From Rickettsiella endosymbiont of Aleochara curtula (lineage in GTDB: Bacteria; Pseudomonadota; Gammaproteobacteria; Diplorickettsiales; Diplorickettsiaceae): a stretch of DNA of 64,000 nucleotides. Of this stretch, positions 8,457-18,535 are shown in pieces. A program made the position numbers and the translations under genes. The stretch lies in the NCBI RefSeq assembly GCF_964030935.1, contig NZ_OZ034990.1:801001-865000 (forward strand), in the 5' to 3' direction. A model generated the notes under the pieces. It did no database searches, was not told the DNA's origin, and saw only the letters and a list, made by a program, of their open reading frames with translations. The first letter of the stretch is position 1. Each line of letters opens with the position of its first letter.

Positions 8457-9539
8457 ATGAATACGACTGAACATGCCACCGGTGGTTTTACCGGTCTAGA
8501 AACACTCGAAATAGGTGCGGCACGCGTACAAGTAGATGACAAGAAGATCATCAACTGTCGCGCCGATCTCAATCAACTGGTCCCATTTAAATATAAATGG
8601 GCCTGGGAAAAATACTTAGCGGCCTGCGCTAATCATTGGATGCCACAAGAAGTTAACATGTCGGCAGACATTGCATTATGGCGTGATCCAAAAGGATTAA
8701 GCGAAGATGAACGTTTGATCATAGAACGCAGCTTAGGTTTCTTCTCAACCGCCGATTCCCTGGTTGCAAACAATCTGGTCTTAGCCGTCTATCGACATAT
8801 TACCAACCCAGAGTGTCGACAATACTTATTAAGACAAGCCTTTGAGGAGGCTTTGCATACACATGCCTATCAATATGTCATAGAAAGTTTAGGTATGGAT
8901 GAAGCACGCCTTTTTAATATGTATCGCGAATTACCTACGGTAGCTAAAAAAACAGAATGGGCGCTTCCTTTTACGCAAAGTTTAGCTGATCCGAATTTTC
9001 GTACCGGCACACCCGAAAATGATCAACGTCTATTGCGTGACTTAATTGCTTTTTATGTGGTATTCGAAGGCATATTTTTCTATGTTGGTTTTTCACAGAT
9101 CCTAAGCATGGGTCGGCAAAATAAAATGACTGGAACCGCCGAACAATTTCAATATATCTTACGCGACGAATCGATGCATTTAAATTTTGGTATCGATGTG
9201 ATCAATCAGATTAAATTAGAAAACCCACATTTATGGACATCGGAGTTCAAACGCTATGTCATTGATCTCGTCAAAGAAGGCGTTGATCTAGAATACCAAT
9301 ATGCTTTAGATACTATGCCGCGCGGCATCCTTGGATTAAATGCTAACATGATGTGGGATTATCTACGTTTCATCGGTAATCGACGTCTCGCACAAATTGG
9401 CTTGCCTGAACAATATCCTGGTGTTAGCAACCCTTTACCATGGATGAGTGAAATCATTGATCTCAAAAAAGAAAAGAATTTCTTTGAAACCCGCGTAACG
9501 GAATATCAAACCGGCGGCAGTTTGAATTGGGACGATTAA
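8457..9539 (+). CDS. nrdB: Ribonucleoside-diphosphate reductase class Ia, beta subunit
   Basis: The 360-residue radical-generating subunit, partner of NrdA. The diiron ligands fit the ferritin-like fold: an Asp in [13 protein letters not shown] and H134 in EEALHTHAY, and later helices [12 protein letters not shown] and [12 protein letters not shown]. Tyr138, four residues after His134, corresponds to the radical tyrosine (E. coli Y122), so this is a tyrosyl enzyme and not a Phe-type class Ic protein. AGAGGATAAAACG before the ATG at 8457 decides the start; upstream in-frame ATGs at 8331 and 8358 lie inside the MITE. It may be co-transcribed with nrdA through the repeat or driven by a promoter in it. 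Confidence 0.95.
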   Translation: MNTTEHATGGFTGLETLEIGAARVQVDDKKIINCRADLNQLVPFKYKWAWEKYLAACANHWMPQEVNMSADIALWRDPKGLSEDERLIIERSLGFFSTADSLVANNLVLAVYRHITNPECRQYLLRQAFEEALHTHAYQYVIESLGMDEARLFNMYRELPTVAKKTEWALPFTQSLADPNFRTGTPENDQRLLRDLIAFYVVFEGIFFYVGFSQILSMGRQNKMTGTAEQFQYILRDESMHLNFGIDVINQIKLENPHLWTSEFKRYVIDLVKEGVDLEYQYALDTMPRGILGLNANMMWDYLRFIGNRRLAQIGLPEQYPGVSNPLPWMSEIIDLKKEKNFFETRVTEYQTGGSLNWDD

Positions 9540-9549
9540 ATAATTACTT

Positions 9550-9636
9550 GTCACGGCGAGCGCGTGTAAAATATAGACGTCATTGCGAGCACCATAGGTG
9601 CGCGGCAATCTAGACATTCGCTCGCCTATGACGGTG
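9550..9636. repeat. Palindromic GTCATTGCGAGC-type repeat, copy 1
   Basis: The stretch contains GACGTCATTGCGAGCACC, GTGCGCGGCAATCTAGA and a closing CTCGCCTATGACGGTGA that is partly complementary to the opening. Similar sequence recurs at 18436-18523, 30018-30120 and 60475-60572. It lies between the convergent nrdB and znuB-like genes and could act as a hairpin at both 3' ends. Confidence 0.8.
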
Positions 9637-9655
9637 ATTTTTTTAATAGGTTAAT

Positions 9656-10477
9656 TTAATTCGCCTTTCCTATAAAGCTTAAAAAATAATTAGCGGCAGC
9701 TATTGCACTAATCCAAAACGGAATAGGCCAGTCCGTGACAAAAGCTAAAATGATACCTAGCCAGACGATTAAGACGCCAAACAATACCGTTAAAAACAAG
9801 CCGCTTAAAATATGATGCGTCCAATTTAACGCCGCTGCGGAAGGTCCTATCAATAAAGTAAATACTAGGAGTACACCCACCACTTGACTCGCTTCAGTGA
9901 CAGCAACTGCCACGATGATCATAAATAAAATAGAGATGAGAGGTAAGGAAACACCTTTCGCTTCCGCTAATTCAGGTTCTAAGCTAGCAAATAATAAAGG
10001 TCTGGCAATGACACCTAGGGCTAACAAACTGAGAACCGAATAAATCAACATCATATTTATTAAATGTGCTGACACGCCTAAGAGATTACCAAATAGTATC
10101 GTCATCGCTTGTGCGGCATAACTGGTATAAAAATGTAAAAATAAAACGCCTAATCCTAGCGCCAATGCCAACACTATGCCGATAGCCACATCACTTTTAC
10201 TCATTCGATGACCTAAGCTACCCATGCCGATGGCCGCCAATATCGTCAAAAGCAACTGTCCTGTTACCGGCATTAAACCCACTAAGCCGGCACCCGTCGC
10301 TCCAGCAAAACCAATATGCCCTAAGGCATGACCAGCAAAAGCCAATTTACGAATGACCATAAAATATCCGACGCAACCGGCCAGCATCGCTGCAATCGTA
10401 CCCGCTAGCAGTGCGTTACGTAGAAAATGATATTCAAACAGAGAAATGATCGAGGTCGGGTCGACAATGGTTGACAT
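9656..10477 (-). CDS. znuB: Zinc/manganese ABC transporter, membrane permease
   Basis: A 273-residue ABC-3 family integral membrane protein with about eight hydrophobic segments (for example ALLAGTIAAMLAGCVGYFMV near the N-terminus and FTLLIGPSAAAL late). It forms the channel for metal uptake with the ATPase and binding protein encoded upstream on the same strand. Family motifs are GHALGHIGFAGA and the coupling region around EAKGVSLPLI. It overlaps the ATPase gene by 44 bases, so the two are translationally coupled. Zinc versus manganese cannot be decided with certainty. Confidence 0.88.
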   Translation of the reverse strand: MSTIVDPTSIISLFEYHFLRNALLAGTIAAMLAGCVGYFMVIRKLAFAGHALGHIGFAGATGAGLVGLMPVTGQLLLTILAAIGMGSLGHRMSKSDVAIGIVLALALGLGVLFLHFYTSYAAQAMTILFGNLLGVSAHLINMMLIYSVLSLLALGVIARPLLFASLEPELAEAKGVSLPLISILFMIIVAVAVTEASQVVGVLLVFTLLIGPSAAALNWTHHILSGLFLTVLFGVLIVWLGIILAFVTDWPIPFWISAIAAANYFLSFIGKAN

Positions 10478-11246
10478 GATGATGGAATCCTAATTCTTTA
10501 TTGATGACAAAAAGTTGCTGTTCATGCTGAATAACCTGTATATCCAAGCCATAAAGTTCACTTAATTTTTTACTATTGATAATTTCATCGACTAAACCAA
10601 TCACTGCTTTACCTTTCGCCAAATAGAGTACTCTATCGACGCTGGTTAACAGCGGATTAATATCATGTGAAGTAAACAATATGGTAATGCCATATTGCAA
10701 ACGAATCTCATCAATTAAACTGACCAACGTAGCTTGATAATAAGGATCTAGATTCATTAGCGGTTCATCTAACAATAAAATCTTGGGTTTATTCAACAAC
10801 GCTTGAGCCAATAATAAACGTTGTCGTTCCCCTCCTGATAAAAGGCTATAAGGTCGATTGACAATCTTTTCAGCTTTTACCAATTGAATAACACGTTGCA
10901 ATTCTTCGGTTTGTTGTGCATTTAAAACCGGTAACCCCCACTGATAGCCATTTAAATTGGCGCCCAACCAAGCGTACGCACTTAAACTATTCCCACTATT
11001 TTGGCGCATTTGTGGCATATACCCAATAAAAGCGGCCCCTTTATGTACCGCTTGTCCGAACAATGTAATGCTGCCTTTGCTTGGAGCGACTAAACCTAGT
11101 ATCGATCGCAACAAAGTACTTTTTCCGGCGCCGTTAGCACCTAAAATGGCAACAAATTCACCGGTCTTGATGTCGGCAGTGAAATCCTGGAAAATGCAGC
11201 GCTGCCCATAGGCAAGACTAAGTTGTTTAAATTCAATGGCGTTCAT
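10434..11246 (-). CDS. znuC: Zinc/manganese ABC transporter, ATP-binding protein
   Basis: A 270-residue cytoplasmic ABC ATPase energising the metal importer. Walker A GANGAGKST near residue 37, Q-loop GYMPQMRQ, signature LLSGGERQRLLLAQAL, Walker B ILLLDEPLMNLD and the switch His in FTSHDINPLL are all intact. The 3' end overlaps znuB and the start overlaps znuA by 14 bases, giving an operon order znuA-znuC-znuB. A C-terminal extension of about 30 residues ending HHVNHCRPDLDHFSV is histidine-rich and may be a regulatory metal-sensing tail; that is inference. Confidence 0.9.
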   Translation of the reverse strand: MNAIEFKQLSLAYGQRCIFQDFTADIKTGEFVAILGANGAGKSTLLRSILGLVAPSKGSITLFGQAVHKGAAFIGYMPQMRQNSGNSLSAYAWLGANLNGYQWGLPVLNAQQTEELQRVIQLVKAEKIVNRPYSLLSGGERQRLLLAQALLNKPKILLLDEPLMNLDPYYQATLVSLIDEIRLQYGITILFTSHDINPLLTSVDRVLYLAKGKAVIGLVDEIINSKKLSELYGLDIQVIQHEQQLFVINKELGFHHHVNHCRPDLDHFSV

Positions 11247-12102
11247 CTAATGCCTGCTCTACTCGTGTTAATTGATCCTGCATCCACTGATAATACGTAG
11301 TATGCACGGGTTGAGTTTCCATCACTCCCACAATAGGAATGCCTAACAACTTAGCCTGTTGTAATAAATGTAAGACTAAAGGACTACTCACTTGGCTATT
11401 GTAAAATACTAATTTGACTCGATGCTGCTGCAACTGAAGTTGAAACTCTTGTACTTGTCTAGGACTAGGATCCACTCCATTCATCATACTGAGTTGAAAC
11501 GGAATTCCTTGCATACGAAATCCTAAGGCCTGCGCCATATATCCAAACACCGGTTCTGTCGCAATAACCGAGCTACCTTGATGTTGAACTTTAATTTGTT
11601 TTATTAGTCGCCATAATTTTTGCTGTTGTAAAATAAACTGCTGGTAGTTCGCTTGATATTTCTTTTGATGTTGTGGATCGTGCTTGATCAAATAGCCGCG
11701 CAATGCCTTCGCATAAACGGGCATAGTATCTGGATCATACCAAATATGCGGATTAGCCCCCTCTTTTCTGTTGATTAAATCAGCGACACAAATAACGCTT
11801 CTTACTGAGCCTGAGCCCACACTTAATAAATTCTGCATCCAAGGATCATAGCCCAAACCATTATAAACAATCAGATCTCCTTGCTCCAAAATCTTAGCGA
11901 CACTCGGTGTTAAACTAAATAAATGTGGATCTTGATCAGGTTGATTAAGAATGCTGGTGACTTGGACAAAATCCCCACCGATCTGTTTCGCAACAGAACC
12001 ATAAAAATTCTCAGCAGCGATAATGTGGATAGGCTTTGCTATACTAGGCGTTGTAAAGCTGATTGCCAATAGCAAGGCTGAAGCTAGTAAAAATCTCAAC
12101 AT
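11233..12102 (-). CDS. znuA: Zinc/manganese ABC transporter, periplasmic binding protein
   Basis: A 289-residue cluster A-I (ZnuA/TroA-like) solute-binding protein. An N-terminal signal peptide (about residues 1-22, LLLAISFTTPSIA) sends it to the periplasm. Likely metal ligands are the His in DQDPHLF, the His in NPHIWYDP, a later Glu in VIATEPVFGYMAQ and a C-terminal Asp/His region. The histidine-rich loop of classical zinc-specific ZnuA is not obvious, so manganese or broader specificity remains possible. First gene of the znuACB operon; its leader is formed by a shortened MITE. Confidence 0.85.
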   Translation of the reverse strand: MLRFLLASALLLAISFTTPSIAKPIHIIAAENFYGSVAKQIGGDFVQVTSILNQPDQDPHLFSLTPSVAKILEQGDLIVYNGLGYDPWMQNLLSVGSGSVRSVICVADLINRKEGANPHIWYDPDTMPVYAKALRGYLIKHDPQHQKKYQANYQQFILQQQKLWRLIKQIKVQHQGSSVIATEPVFGYMAQALGFRMQGIPFQLSMMNGVDPSPRQVQEFQLQLQQHRVKLVFYNSQVSSPLVLHLLQQAKLLGIPIVGVMETQPVHTTYYQWMQDQLTRVEQALDERH

Positions 12103-12117
12103 GAAAAAACCTTTTTT

Positions 12118-12210
12118 TATACTCAGAGCAATGGGATTTTTGGCAAGTGCCGCGAAGAGAATTGCGAATTAATCGGCAACACAAACAAAAATTCAAGTTT
12201 GAAGAGTATA
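12118..12210. repeat. MITE-like dispersed repeat, copy C (internally deleted)
   Basis: A 93-bp version of the same element: ends TATACTCAGAGCAATGGG and TTTGAAGAGTATA are retained, while about 33 bp of the interior present in copies A and B is missing. It lies between the divergent znuA and parA genes and may carry part of both promoters. Confidence 0.75.
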
Positions 12211-12244
12211 CTATATCAAACCTGTCAAGCTATTATGGGACACT

Positions 12245-13105
12245 ATGGGTAAAATTATCGCTATCGTAAATCAAAAAGGGGGCGTGGGGAAAACCACCAC
12301 CTGTATTAATCTTGCTGCATCGATGGCCTTGTTAGAACAAAAAACGCTGTTAATAGACCTCGATCCTCAAGCCAATGCAACCACAGGCAGTCTTTTACAA
12401 AAAGACCTCGAGCCGCATATTGCCCAAGTACTTTTAGATGAAGTTCCAATAGAGCAGAGCCTAGTGGTTACGCCAGCAAATTATACATTGATTCCTGGCT
12501 CAGGAAATTTAACCCAGACTGAAATCCAATTGTTAAAGATTGAACAACGTGAATATACACTGAAAAAAAAGCTAAGCATATTGGCCGACGTTTATGATTA
12601 TATTTTACTCGATTGTCCTCCGTCTTTAAATATATTGACTGTTAATGCTTTAGTGGCCGCTCATTTCGTCATCATCCCTGTACAATGTGAATATTTTGCT
12701 TTAGAAGGCTTAAGCAATCTGATGAACACCTTACAAAGTTTACGTGCCACGGTTAATCCACATTTACAGATCCACGGCATACTTCGTACACTATTTGATG
12801 GTCGAAATAGTCTCGCCAAACAAGTTTCGGAAGAATTACTCACTCATTTTAAAGATAAAATGTATAACACACTGATACCACGCAATATTCGACTCGCCGA
12901 AGCCCCTAGTCATGGACAACCTGCTTTATTATATGACCCACAATCAAATGGTAGTCAAGCGTATTTAAGTTTAGCTAAGGAAGTGTTAACCCGGGATGGA
13001 TGCCCTATCCCCTCAGTAGCATCACCTAGTGATATTCCATCGAACGTTTTTTTAAAAAAACGTTCTAATTATGAACAATCTCAGTCTGTCGAACAGGTAC
13101 TATGA
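12245..13105 (+). CDS. parA: Chromosome partitioning ATPase ParA
   Basis: A 286-residue deviant-Walker ATPase that positions chromosome origins together with ParB. The P-loop KGGVGKTT lies at residues 11-18, followed by LLIDLDPQANAT and the DYILLDCPPSLNILT Walker B segment. There is no N-terminal DNA-binding extension, as expected for a chromosomal (Soj-type) ParA. The stop codon overlaps the parB start (ATGA arrangement), so the genes are translationally coupled. Usually this pair sits near the origin with rsmG/mnmG; here it is flanked by the metal transporter and gcvT. Confidence 0.94.
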   Translation: MGKIIAIVNQKGGVGKTTTCINLAASMALLEQKTLLIDLDPQANATTGSLLQKDLEPHIAQVLLDEVPIEQSLVVTPANYTLIPGSGNLTQTEIQLLKIEQREYTLKKKLSILADVYDYILLDCPPSLNILTVNALVAAHFVIIPVQCEYFALEGLSNLMNTLQSLRATVNPHLQIHGILRTLFDGRNSLAKQVSEELLTHFKDKMYNTLIPRNIRLAEAPSHGQPALLYDPQSNGSQAYLSLAKEVLTRDGCPIPSVASPSDIPSNVFLKKRSNYEQSQSVEQVL

Positions 13106-13968
13106 TGAAAAAATCGCGTTTAGGTAGAAATCTTGACATGTTATTAAGTGGTCAGCCTTTTGAAGATTTAGTACAAACAGTCAAACCTCACAAAGAAGAA
13201 TTACGTCATCTACCGATTGAATGGTTACAAGCCGGTCGTTATCAACCCAGAAGAGAATTTGCTCAAGAAGCATTAGAAGATTTAGCTAATTCAATTCGCA
13301 CACAAGGCATCATCAACCCTATCGTCGTACGCCTGGTTGATGAAAATTGTTATGAGATTATTGCCGGCGAGCGTCGCTGGCGCGCGGCTCAGCTTGCTAA
13401 GCTGAATGAAGTACCCGTCTTAATCAAGGTAATCTCCGATGAAACGGCACTGGCGATTTCATTGATTGAAAATATTCAACGACAAGATCTCAACCCATTG
13501 GAAGAAGCAGAAGGTATACAACGACTTATCAACGAATTCAAATTAACCCATCAAGAAATTGCTAAAACCTTAGGCCGTTCGCGAGCTACGATTACGAATT
13601 TACTCCGCTTGTTAAGTTTGACTCCACAAGTAAAACTTTTATTGCAGCAAGGTCAAATCGAAATGGGTCATGCCAGAGCTCTGTTAAGTCTTTCTGGGAA
13701 CCTACAAATTCAAGCAGCTGAAAAAATTGTAAAAAATAAATTGTCTGTTCGCGAAACAGAACGCTTAGTACAGAATGCTTGTTTTATTAAACCTGAAGTA
13801 AGCACTCCGTTAAAAGTTGATACTGATGTACAACAACTTGAACGTAAATTATCCGAAACATTAGGCGCTAAAGTATATTTTAAGCAAACAAGCAAAGGAA
13901 AAGGTCAACTCATCATCCACTATAATAGCTTAGAAGAATTAGATGGGATTCTGTCCCATATGAATTAA
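13102..13968 (+). CDS. parB: Chromosome partitioning protein ParB
   Basis: A 288-residue ParB/Spo0J family CTPase and DNA-clamp protein binding parS sites. The N-terminal CTP-binding domain has RYQPRREF, GIINPIVVR and GERRWRAAQLA. The helix-turn-helix follows around residues 145-185 (LTHQEIAKTLGRSRATITNLLR), and a short C-terminal dimerisation domain ends the protein. The ATG overlaps the parA stop; a second ATG follows immediately and could be used. I did not recognise a canonical parS near the genes. Confidence 0.94.
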   Translation: MMKKSRLGRNLDMLLSGQPFEDLVQTVKPHKEELRHLPIEWLQAGRYQPRREFAQEALEDLANSIRTQGIINPIVVRLVDENCYEIIAGERRWRAAQLAKLNEVPVLIKVISDETALAISLIENIQRQDLNPLEEAEGIQRLINEFKLTHQEIAKTLGRSRATITNLLRLLSLTPQVKLLLQQGQIEMGHARALLSLSGNLQIQAAEKIVKNKLSVRETERLVQNACFIKPEVSTPLKVDTDVQQLERKLSETLGAKVYFKQTSKGKGQLIIHYNSLEELDGILSHMN

Positions 13969-13989
13969 TTTTCCAACCCACCAAGCAGA

Positions 13990-14021
13990 TTAACACAAAT
14001 CTTCAAATGTGAAGAGTAGTA
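13990..14021. repeat. Fragment of the MITE-like repeat (right end)
   Basis: TTAACACAAATCTTCAAATGTGAAGAGTAG resembles the right terminus of copy C (GGCAACACAAACAAAAATTCAAGTTTGAAGAGTATA). Only about 30 bp remain, between parB and gcvT. Confidence 0.45.
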
Positions 14022-14076
14022 ATTTATCCCTCACAAGTTATAATTAGCTATCGAAAACTTATTAAGTGGTCAGCTA

Positions 14077-15165
14077 ATGGAAAATAAAACAGTTCTGCAT
14101 GGACAGCATAAAAAAAACGGAGCGATACTTGTTAATTTTGCAGGGTGGCAAATGCCTCTGCATTATGGCTCGCAAATACAGGAACATCACGTAGTCAGAC
14201 AAGACAGCGGTTTATTTGATGTTTCGCATATGTTAGCTGTCGACATTGGCGGAGAAAATGCAATTCATTATCTCAGTTTTTTATTGGCAAATAATCCACA
14301 GCGCCTCATCCCAGGAAAAGCCTTATATACGTGCATGCTAAATGATGCGGGCGGCATTTTGGATGATTTAATCGTTTATCAGCTTTCACAACAACTTTAT
14401 CGCGTCGTTATCAATGCAGGAAATCGCCTATCCGATCTGGATTGGATGAAGAAACAAGCCCAGCATTATTCATCCCTCTCTATAGTTGAACGTACCGATC
14501 TAGCGATTATCGCTATCCAAGGTCCTCATGCCACATCAAAAGCAAGTAAAGCCTTTAGCTCAAGTCTACAATCCTTGATTAAAGATTTAAAACCTTTTCA
14601 TTGTGTTCAACAAGATAATTGGTGTATCGCTAGAACGGGTTATACGGGTGAAGATGGATTAGAAGTAATCTTACCCGTACATGAAGCTGAAGATTTCTGG
14701 CAACGTTTAATTGAATGTGGTAACAAACCATGTGGATTAGGCGCACGAGATACTTTACGTCTAGAAGCCGGATTGAATTTGCATGGCTCTGATATGGATG
14801 TCACTACAACTCCTCTAGAATCCAATCTAGCTTGGACAATTGCCTGGGACCCTATCGATCGCGACTTTATTGGCCGCCTAGCTTTAATCAAACAACAAAA
14901 AAATCTCACGCGTAAGTTAGTTGGTTTAGTGTTAGAAGAAAAAGGTCGTATCTTACGCAACCATCAAAAGATTATTACTTCTGAAGGAGAAGGTGAAATT
15001 ACCAGTGGCAGTTATTCTCCCACGTTAGGCAGTTCTATCGCTTTTGCTAGAATACCTTACTCACATAACGAAGATTATTGTGATGTCATCATGGGCAGCA
15101 AGCAATATCAAGCACGCATCATTAAACCTCCCTTCATACGGAAAGGAAAAAAAACTTTTATTTAA
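14077..15165 (+). CDS. gcvT: Glycine cleavage system T protein (aminomethyltransferase)
   Basis: This 362-residue enzyme transfers the methylene group from the aminomethyl-lipoyl H protein to tetrahydrofolate, releasing ammonia. Seen are LVNFAGWQMPLHYGS near the N-terminus, the folate/active-site segment DSGLFDVSHM, NAGNR, RTGYTGEDGLEV and GLGARDTLRLEAGLNLHG. First gene of a four-gene glycine cleavage operon, with 27 bases to gcvH. I saw no glycine riboswitch in the 108-base leader, so regulation is unknown. Confidence 0.95.
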   Translation: MENKTVLHGQHKKNGAILVNFAGWQMPLHYGSQIQEHHVVRQDSGLFDVSHMLAVDIGGENAIHYLSFLLANNPQRLIPGKALYTCMLNDAGGILDDLIVYQLSQQLYRVVINAGNRLSDLDWMKKQAQHYSSLSIVERTDLAIIAIQGPHATSKASKAFSSSLQSLIKDLKPFHCVQQDNWCIARTGYTGEDGLEVILPVHEAEDFWQRLIECGNKPCGLGARDTLRLEAGLNLHGSDMDVTTTPLESNLAWTIAWDPIDRDFIGRLALIKQQKNLTRKLVGLVLEEKGRILRNHQKIITSEGEGEITSGSYSPTLGSSIAFARIPYSHNEDYCDVIMGSKQYQARIIKPPFIRKGKKTFI

Positions 15166-15192
15166 AATTGAATTTATTAAAGAGTAATTACC

Positions 15193-15585
15193 ATGAAAAA
15201 ACTACCCGAATTTCTAAAATATACCTCTACACATGAATGGCTTCGACTCGAAGATAATAATATTGTCTGCGTTGGAATTACCGCACACGCACAAGAATTG
15301 TTAGGTGATATCGTTTATGTTGAATTACCTACGCTTAAAAAGATCTTAAAACAAAGTGAAGAAGCTTGTGTTTTAGAATCTGTAAAAGCGGCTGCAGATG
15401 TTTATGCCCCGCTCTCAGGCATAATCACTGAAATAAATACTGCTCTTAATGAGTCACCTGAGCTCATCAATTCTGACTCTTATGGAGAAGGATGGTTATT
15501 TCGTCTTCAATTTTCCGATGCGACTGAATTAGACAACTTATTGGATTTTGCAACTTACCAACAACAAATTTTGGTTGAGGCCTAA
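15193..15585 (+). CDS. gcvH: Glycine cleavage system H protein
   Basis: A 130-residue lipoyl carrier that shuttles the aminomethyl group between P and T proteins. The lipoylation site is Lys65 in [16 protein letters not shown], within the family pattern of a lysine preceding an AA-D-Y-P stretch. The N-terminal YTSTHEWLR and the C-terminal GEGWLFRL are typical. It begins 27 bases after gcvT and ends just before gcvPA. Its lipoate must come from genes outside this window. Confidence 0.96.
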   Translation: MKKLPEFLKYTSTHEWLRLEDNNIVCVGITAHAQELLGDIVYVELPTLKKILKQSEEACVLESVKAAADVYAPLSGIITEINTALNESPELINSDSYGEGWLFRLQFSDATELDNLLDFATYQQQILVEA

Positions 15586-15586
15586 C

Positions 15587-16954
15587 ATGCCATTTATTCC
15601 TCATACCGATGTCGAAGTACAAGAAATGCTGGCGACATTGAGTATACATAACATAGACGATTTATTTGATGAAATTCCATCTCATTTTAAAACCGCAGAA
15701 TTAAATCATATTCCTGCAGGTTTAACGGAAATGGAAATGACACGTTTAACAGAACAACATGGTCAAGAAAATAAAAAAGGCCTTTGTTTTATTGGTGCCG
15801 GTGCCTACGAACATCATATTCCAGCTGCCGTTTGGGACATTACTAGCCGCGGCGAATTTATGACAGCCTATACGCCTTATCAAGCCGAGGCAAGTCAAGG
15901 AACATTACAACTGATCTACGAATATCAAACTATGATGGCAAGCCTGACGGGGATGGATTATTCTAATGCTTCACTTTACGACGGTGCCTCTGCTTTGGCT
16001 GAAGCAGTTTTGATGGCCGTAAGAAGCAACAAAAAAACGCAATCGGCAAAAATTCTAGTCCCACGCACTTTACACCCTCATTATCGACAAACCTTACAAG
16101 CTATTGTTACTCAACAAGCCATAGAACTCATTGATCTGCCTTATTGTCCAGAACAAGGTAAGACATTGTTAGCAACGCTTGATAACTGGAAGCAACAAGA
16201 TATTTGCGCTGTAGTGATACCACAACCTAATTTTTTTGGTTGCTTAGAAGAAGTTGATCAATTAACTGAATGGGCACATGCTCAACATGCTTTTGTCATT
16301 GCTGTCACCAACCCGGTTAGCTTGGCTTTGCTTAAAGAGCCGGGAAGTTGGGGCAAGCAAGGTGCAGACATCGTATGTGGTGAAGGACAAGCACTCGGTG
16401 TACCTCTTGCCGGTGGCGGACCTTATTTTGGTTTTATGTGTTGCAAAAAAGAATGGCTGCGACAAATGCCAGGTCGAATTGTAGGCCGCACTGTGGATAA
16501 AAATGCTAAACCAGGATTTACATTAACACTGCAAGCCCGTGAACAACACATACGTCGTGCGAAAGCCACATCGAATATTTGCACCAATCAAGGTTTATTA
16601 GTCACTGCTGCAACGATTTATATGAGCCTGTTAGGACCCATGGGTTTACAACAAGTTGCGTCGGTATCTCATCACCATGCTCAGCAACTCGCTGATCTAC
16701 TAAACCAAATACCTGATGTAGAATTAATTTTCAGTAGCCCGTTTTTTCACGAGTTTGTTATTCGTTTACCTAAACCTGTTCCTGGCTTATTACACGATTT
16801 AGCAAAACTAGGAATACACGGTGGATATGATTTATCGACGCTCTACCCTGAATTAGGCCATGCTTTATTAATTTGTGTCACGGAAACTAAAAGTCAAACT
16901 GATTTAAAGCTTTATCAACAAGAATTATCAAATTTACTTTATACATTACCTTAA
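15587..16954 (+). CDS. gcvPA: Glycine dehydrogenase (decarboxylating) subunit 1
   Basis: A 455-residue N-terminal-half subunit of the P protein, which with subunit 2 decarboxylates glycine and loads the methylamine on GcvH. Motifs are [14 protein letters not shown] at the start, [41 protein letters not shown] and [18 protein letters not shown]. An earlier in-frame ATG at 15548 lies inside gcvH; the ATG at 15587, directly after the gcvH stop, matches the family start. The split two-gene form is normal in Firmicutes and in Legionella/Coxiella relatives, whereas most gammaproteobacteria use one chain. Confidence 0.95.
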   Translation: MPFIPHTDVEVQEMLATLSIHNIDDLFDEIPSHFKTAELNHIPAGLTEMEMTRLTEQHGQENKKGLCFIGAGAYEHHIPAAVWDITSRGEFMTAYTPYQAEASQGTLQLIYEYQTMMASLTGMDYSNASLYDGASALAEAVLMAVRSNKKTQSAKILVPRTLHPHYRQTLQAIVTQQAIELIDLPYCPEQGKTLLATLDNWKQQDICAVVIPQPNFFGCLEEVDQLTEWAHAQHAFVIAVTNPVSLALLKEPGSWGKQGADIVCGEGQALGVPLAGGGPYFGFMCCKKEWLRQMPGRIVGRTVDKNAKPGFTLTLQAREQHIRRAKATSNICTNQGLLVTAATIYMSLLGPMGLQQVASVSHHHAQQLADLLNQIPDVELIFSSPFFHEFVIRLPKPVPGLLHDLAKLGIHGGYDLSTLYPELGHALLICVTETKSQTDLKLYQQELSNLLYTLP

Positions 16955-16963
16955 AAAATTTTT

Positions 16964-18412
16964 ATGCTTATTTTTGAATTGAGTCAACCAGGTCGTACTG
17001 CAAAAGCGCAAATTCCCAATTTACCGCGCAATCTGTCCTCTACTATACCTGACAATTTATTACGTAAAACAAAAATTTCTCTGCCCGAGGTTTCTGAATT
17101 ACAAGTGGTACGTCATTTTACTCGTTTGTCACAAAAAAACTTCTCTATCGACACAAATTTCTATCCATTAGGATCCTGTACGATGAAGTACAATCCACGT
17201 GGCGTACATCGTTTGGCATCATTACCTGCCTTTCTTAATCAACACCCTTTATTACCTGAAGAAAGTTGCCAAGGCACTTTACGTTGTCTTTACGAATTTC
17301 AAGAAATTTTAAAAGATATAACCGGAATGTCTGGTGTTTCACTGACACCCATGGCGGGTGCGCAAGGCGAATTTGCGGGTGTCGCTATGATCAAGGCCTA
17401 CCATACTTCACGTAATGATCATGCCAGAACCGAATTTCTTATTCCTGATGCCGCGCATGGTACCAATCCTGCTTCTGCAGTCATGTGTGGTTATAAAGTC
17501 CGTGAAATTCCCACTAATCTTGAAGGTGATTTAGATTTAGTCGCGTTGCAAGCAGCCGTTGGACCACATACTGCGGGAATTATGTTAACCAATCCTTCGA
17601 CTTTAGGAATCTTTGAAAGACAAATTGAGAAAATTGCTAATATTATTCATCAAGCCGGTGGATTACTCTATTATGATGGAGCTAACCTGAACGCTATATT
17701 AGGTAAAGTTCGGCCGGGGGATATGGGCTTTGACGTCATGCATCTCAACTTGCATAAAACTTTTGCCACACCGCACGGCGGCGGTGGTCCTGGTGCGGGA
17801 CCTGTTGCTGTTGGAGAACGTCTCCTACCATTTCTACCCATTCCAACTGTCACTTTTGAAAATAATCAATATCGTTGGCTAAACTTAAGTGATCGGCCAC
17901 AAAGTATTGGTCGCCTATCCACTTTTATGGGTAATACCGGTATTCTTTTGCGCGCCTATATCTATGCGCGCTTATTAGGTCGCGATGGTCTAAAACGCGT
18001 GTCAGAATTCGCTACGCTAAATGCCAATTATTTACTTAAACGATTACAACAAATTGGATATATTCCCGCTTTTCCGCAACGACGCGCCAGCCATGAATTT
18101 ATTTTGACATTAAAAACCTTAACTAAACAATTTAATGTCACCGCGATGGATGTGGGTAAACGTTTACTCGATTTTGGTTTTCATGCCCCAACGACCTATT
18201 TTCCTTTACTCGTTCCAGAATGCTTATTGATAGAGCCTACGGAAACGGAATCAAAACAAGAGTTAGATCAGTTTATAAGCGCTATGGAAAAAATTCTTGT
18301 TGAAGCGAAAGAAAACCCAAGCATGTTAAATAATGCACCGCATCATTTAACTCTACAACGTTTAGATGATGTACGAGCGGTGCGTGAATTAGATCTTACC
18401 TGGCAAAGTTAA
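16964..18412 (+). CDS. gcvPB: Glycine dehydrogenase (decarboxylating) subunit 2
   Basis: The 482-residue PLP-binding subunit of the split P protein. The Schiff-base lysine is Lys265 in [17 protein letters not shown]. Also present are [37 protein letters not shown] and [11 protein letters not shown]. It starts nine bases after the gcvPA stop, so the two halves will be made together. Last gene of the operon; a palindromic repeat follows and may form the 3' end of the transcript. Confidence 0.96.
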   Translation: MLIFELSQPGRTAKAQIPNLPRNLSSTIPDNLLRKTKISLPEVSELQVVRHFTRLSQKNFSIDTNFYPLGSCTMKYNPRGVHRLASLPAFLNQHPLLPEESCQGTLRCLYEFQEILKDITGMSGVSLTPMAGAQGEFAGVAMIKAYHTSRNDHARTEFLIPDAAHGTNPASAVMCGYKVREIPTNLEGDLDLVALQAAVGPHTAGIMLTNPSTLGIFERQIEKIANIIHQAGGLLYYDGANLNAILGKVRPGDMGFDVMHLNLHKTFATPHGGGGPGAGPVAVGERLLPFLPIPTVTFENNQYRWLNLSDRPQSIGRLSTFMGNTGILLRAYIYARLLGRDGLKRVSEFATLNANYLLKRLQQIGYIPAFPQRRASHEFILTLKTLTKQFNVTAMDVGKRLLDFGFHAPTTYFPLLVPECLLIEPTETESKQELDQFISAMEKILVEAKENPSMLNNAPHHLTLQRLDDVRAVRELDLTWQS

Positions 18413-18435
18413 TCATCATTTCTATAGAAATCTCT

Positions 18436-18523
18436 CGTCATTGCGAGCACCGAAGGTGCGCGGCAATCTAGGGAATTCATAAAACTGGGTGGCCACGCTC
18501 ATTCTATTCGCTCGTCATGACGG
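18436..18523. repeat. Palindromic GTCATTGCGAGC-type repeat, copy 2
   Basis: The copy opens CGTCATTGCGAGCACC, continues GGTGCGCGGCAATCTAGGG and closes CGCTCGTCATGACGG, giving an imperfect long hairpin. It lies between the convergent gcvPB and folKP genes, consistent with a shared transcript-end structure. Confidence 0.8.
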
Positions 18524-18535
18524 AATATCGCTCAC

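Noticed and set aside
13141..14074. Exact 16-base repeat TTATTAAGTGGTCAGC in parB and before gcvT
   Set aside because: Not palindromic like parS, and one such match is expected by chance in a 64-kb AT-rich window.
13969..14076. Possible glycine riboswitch upstream of gcvT
   Set aside because: The leader is only 108 bases, part of it a MITE fragment, and shows none of the conserved glycine aptamer elements.
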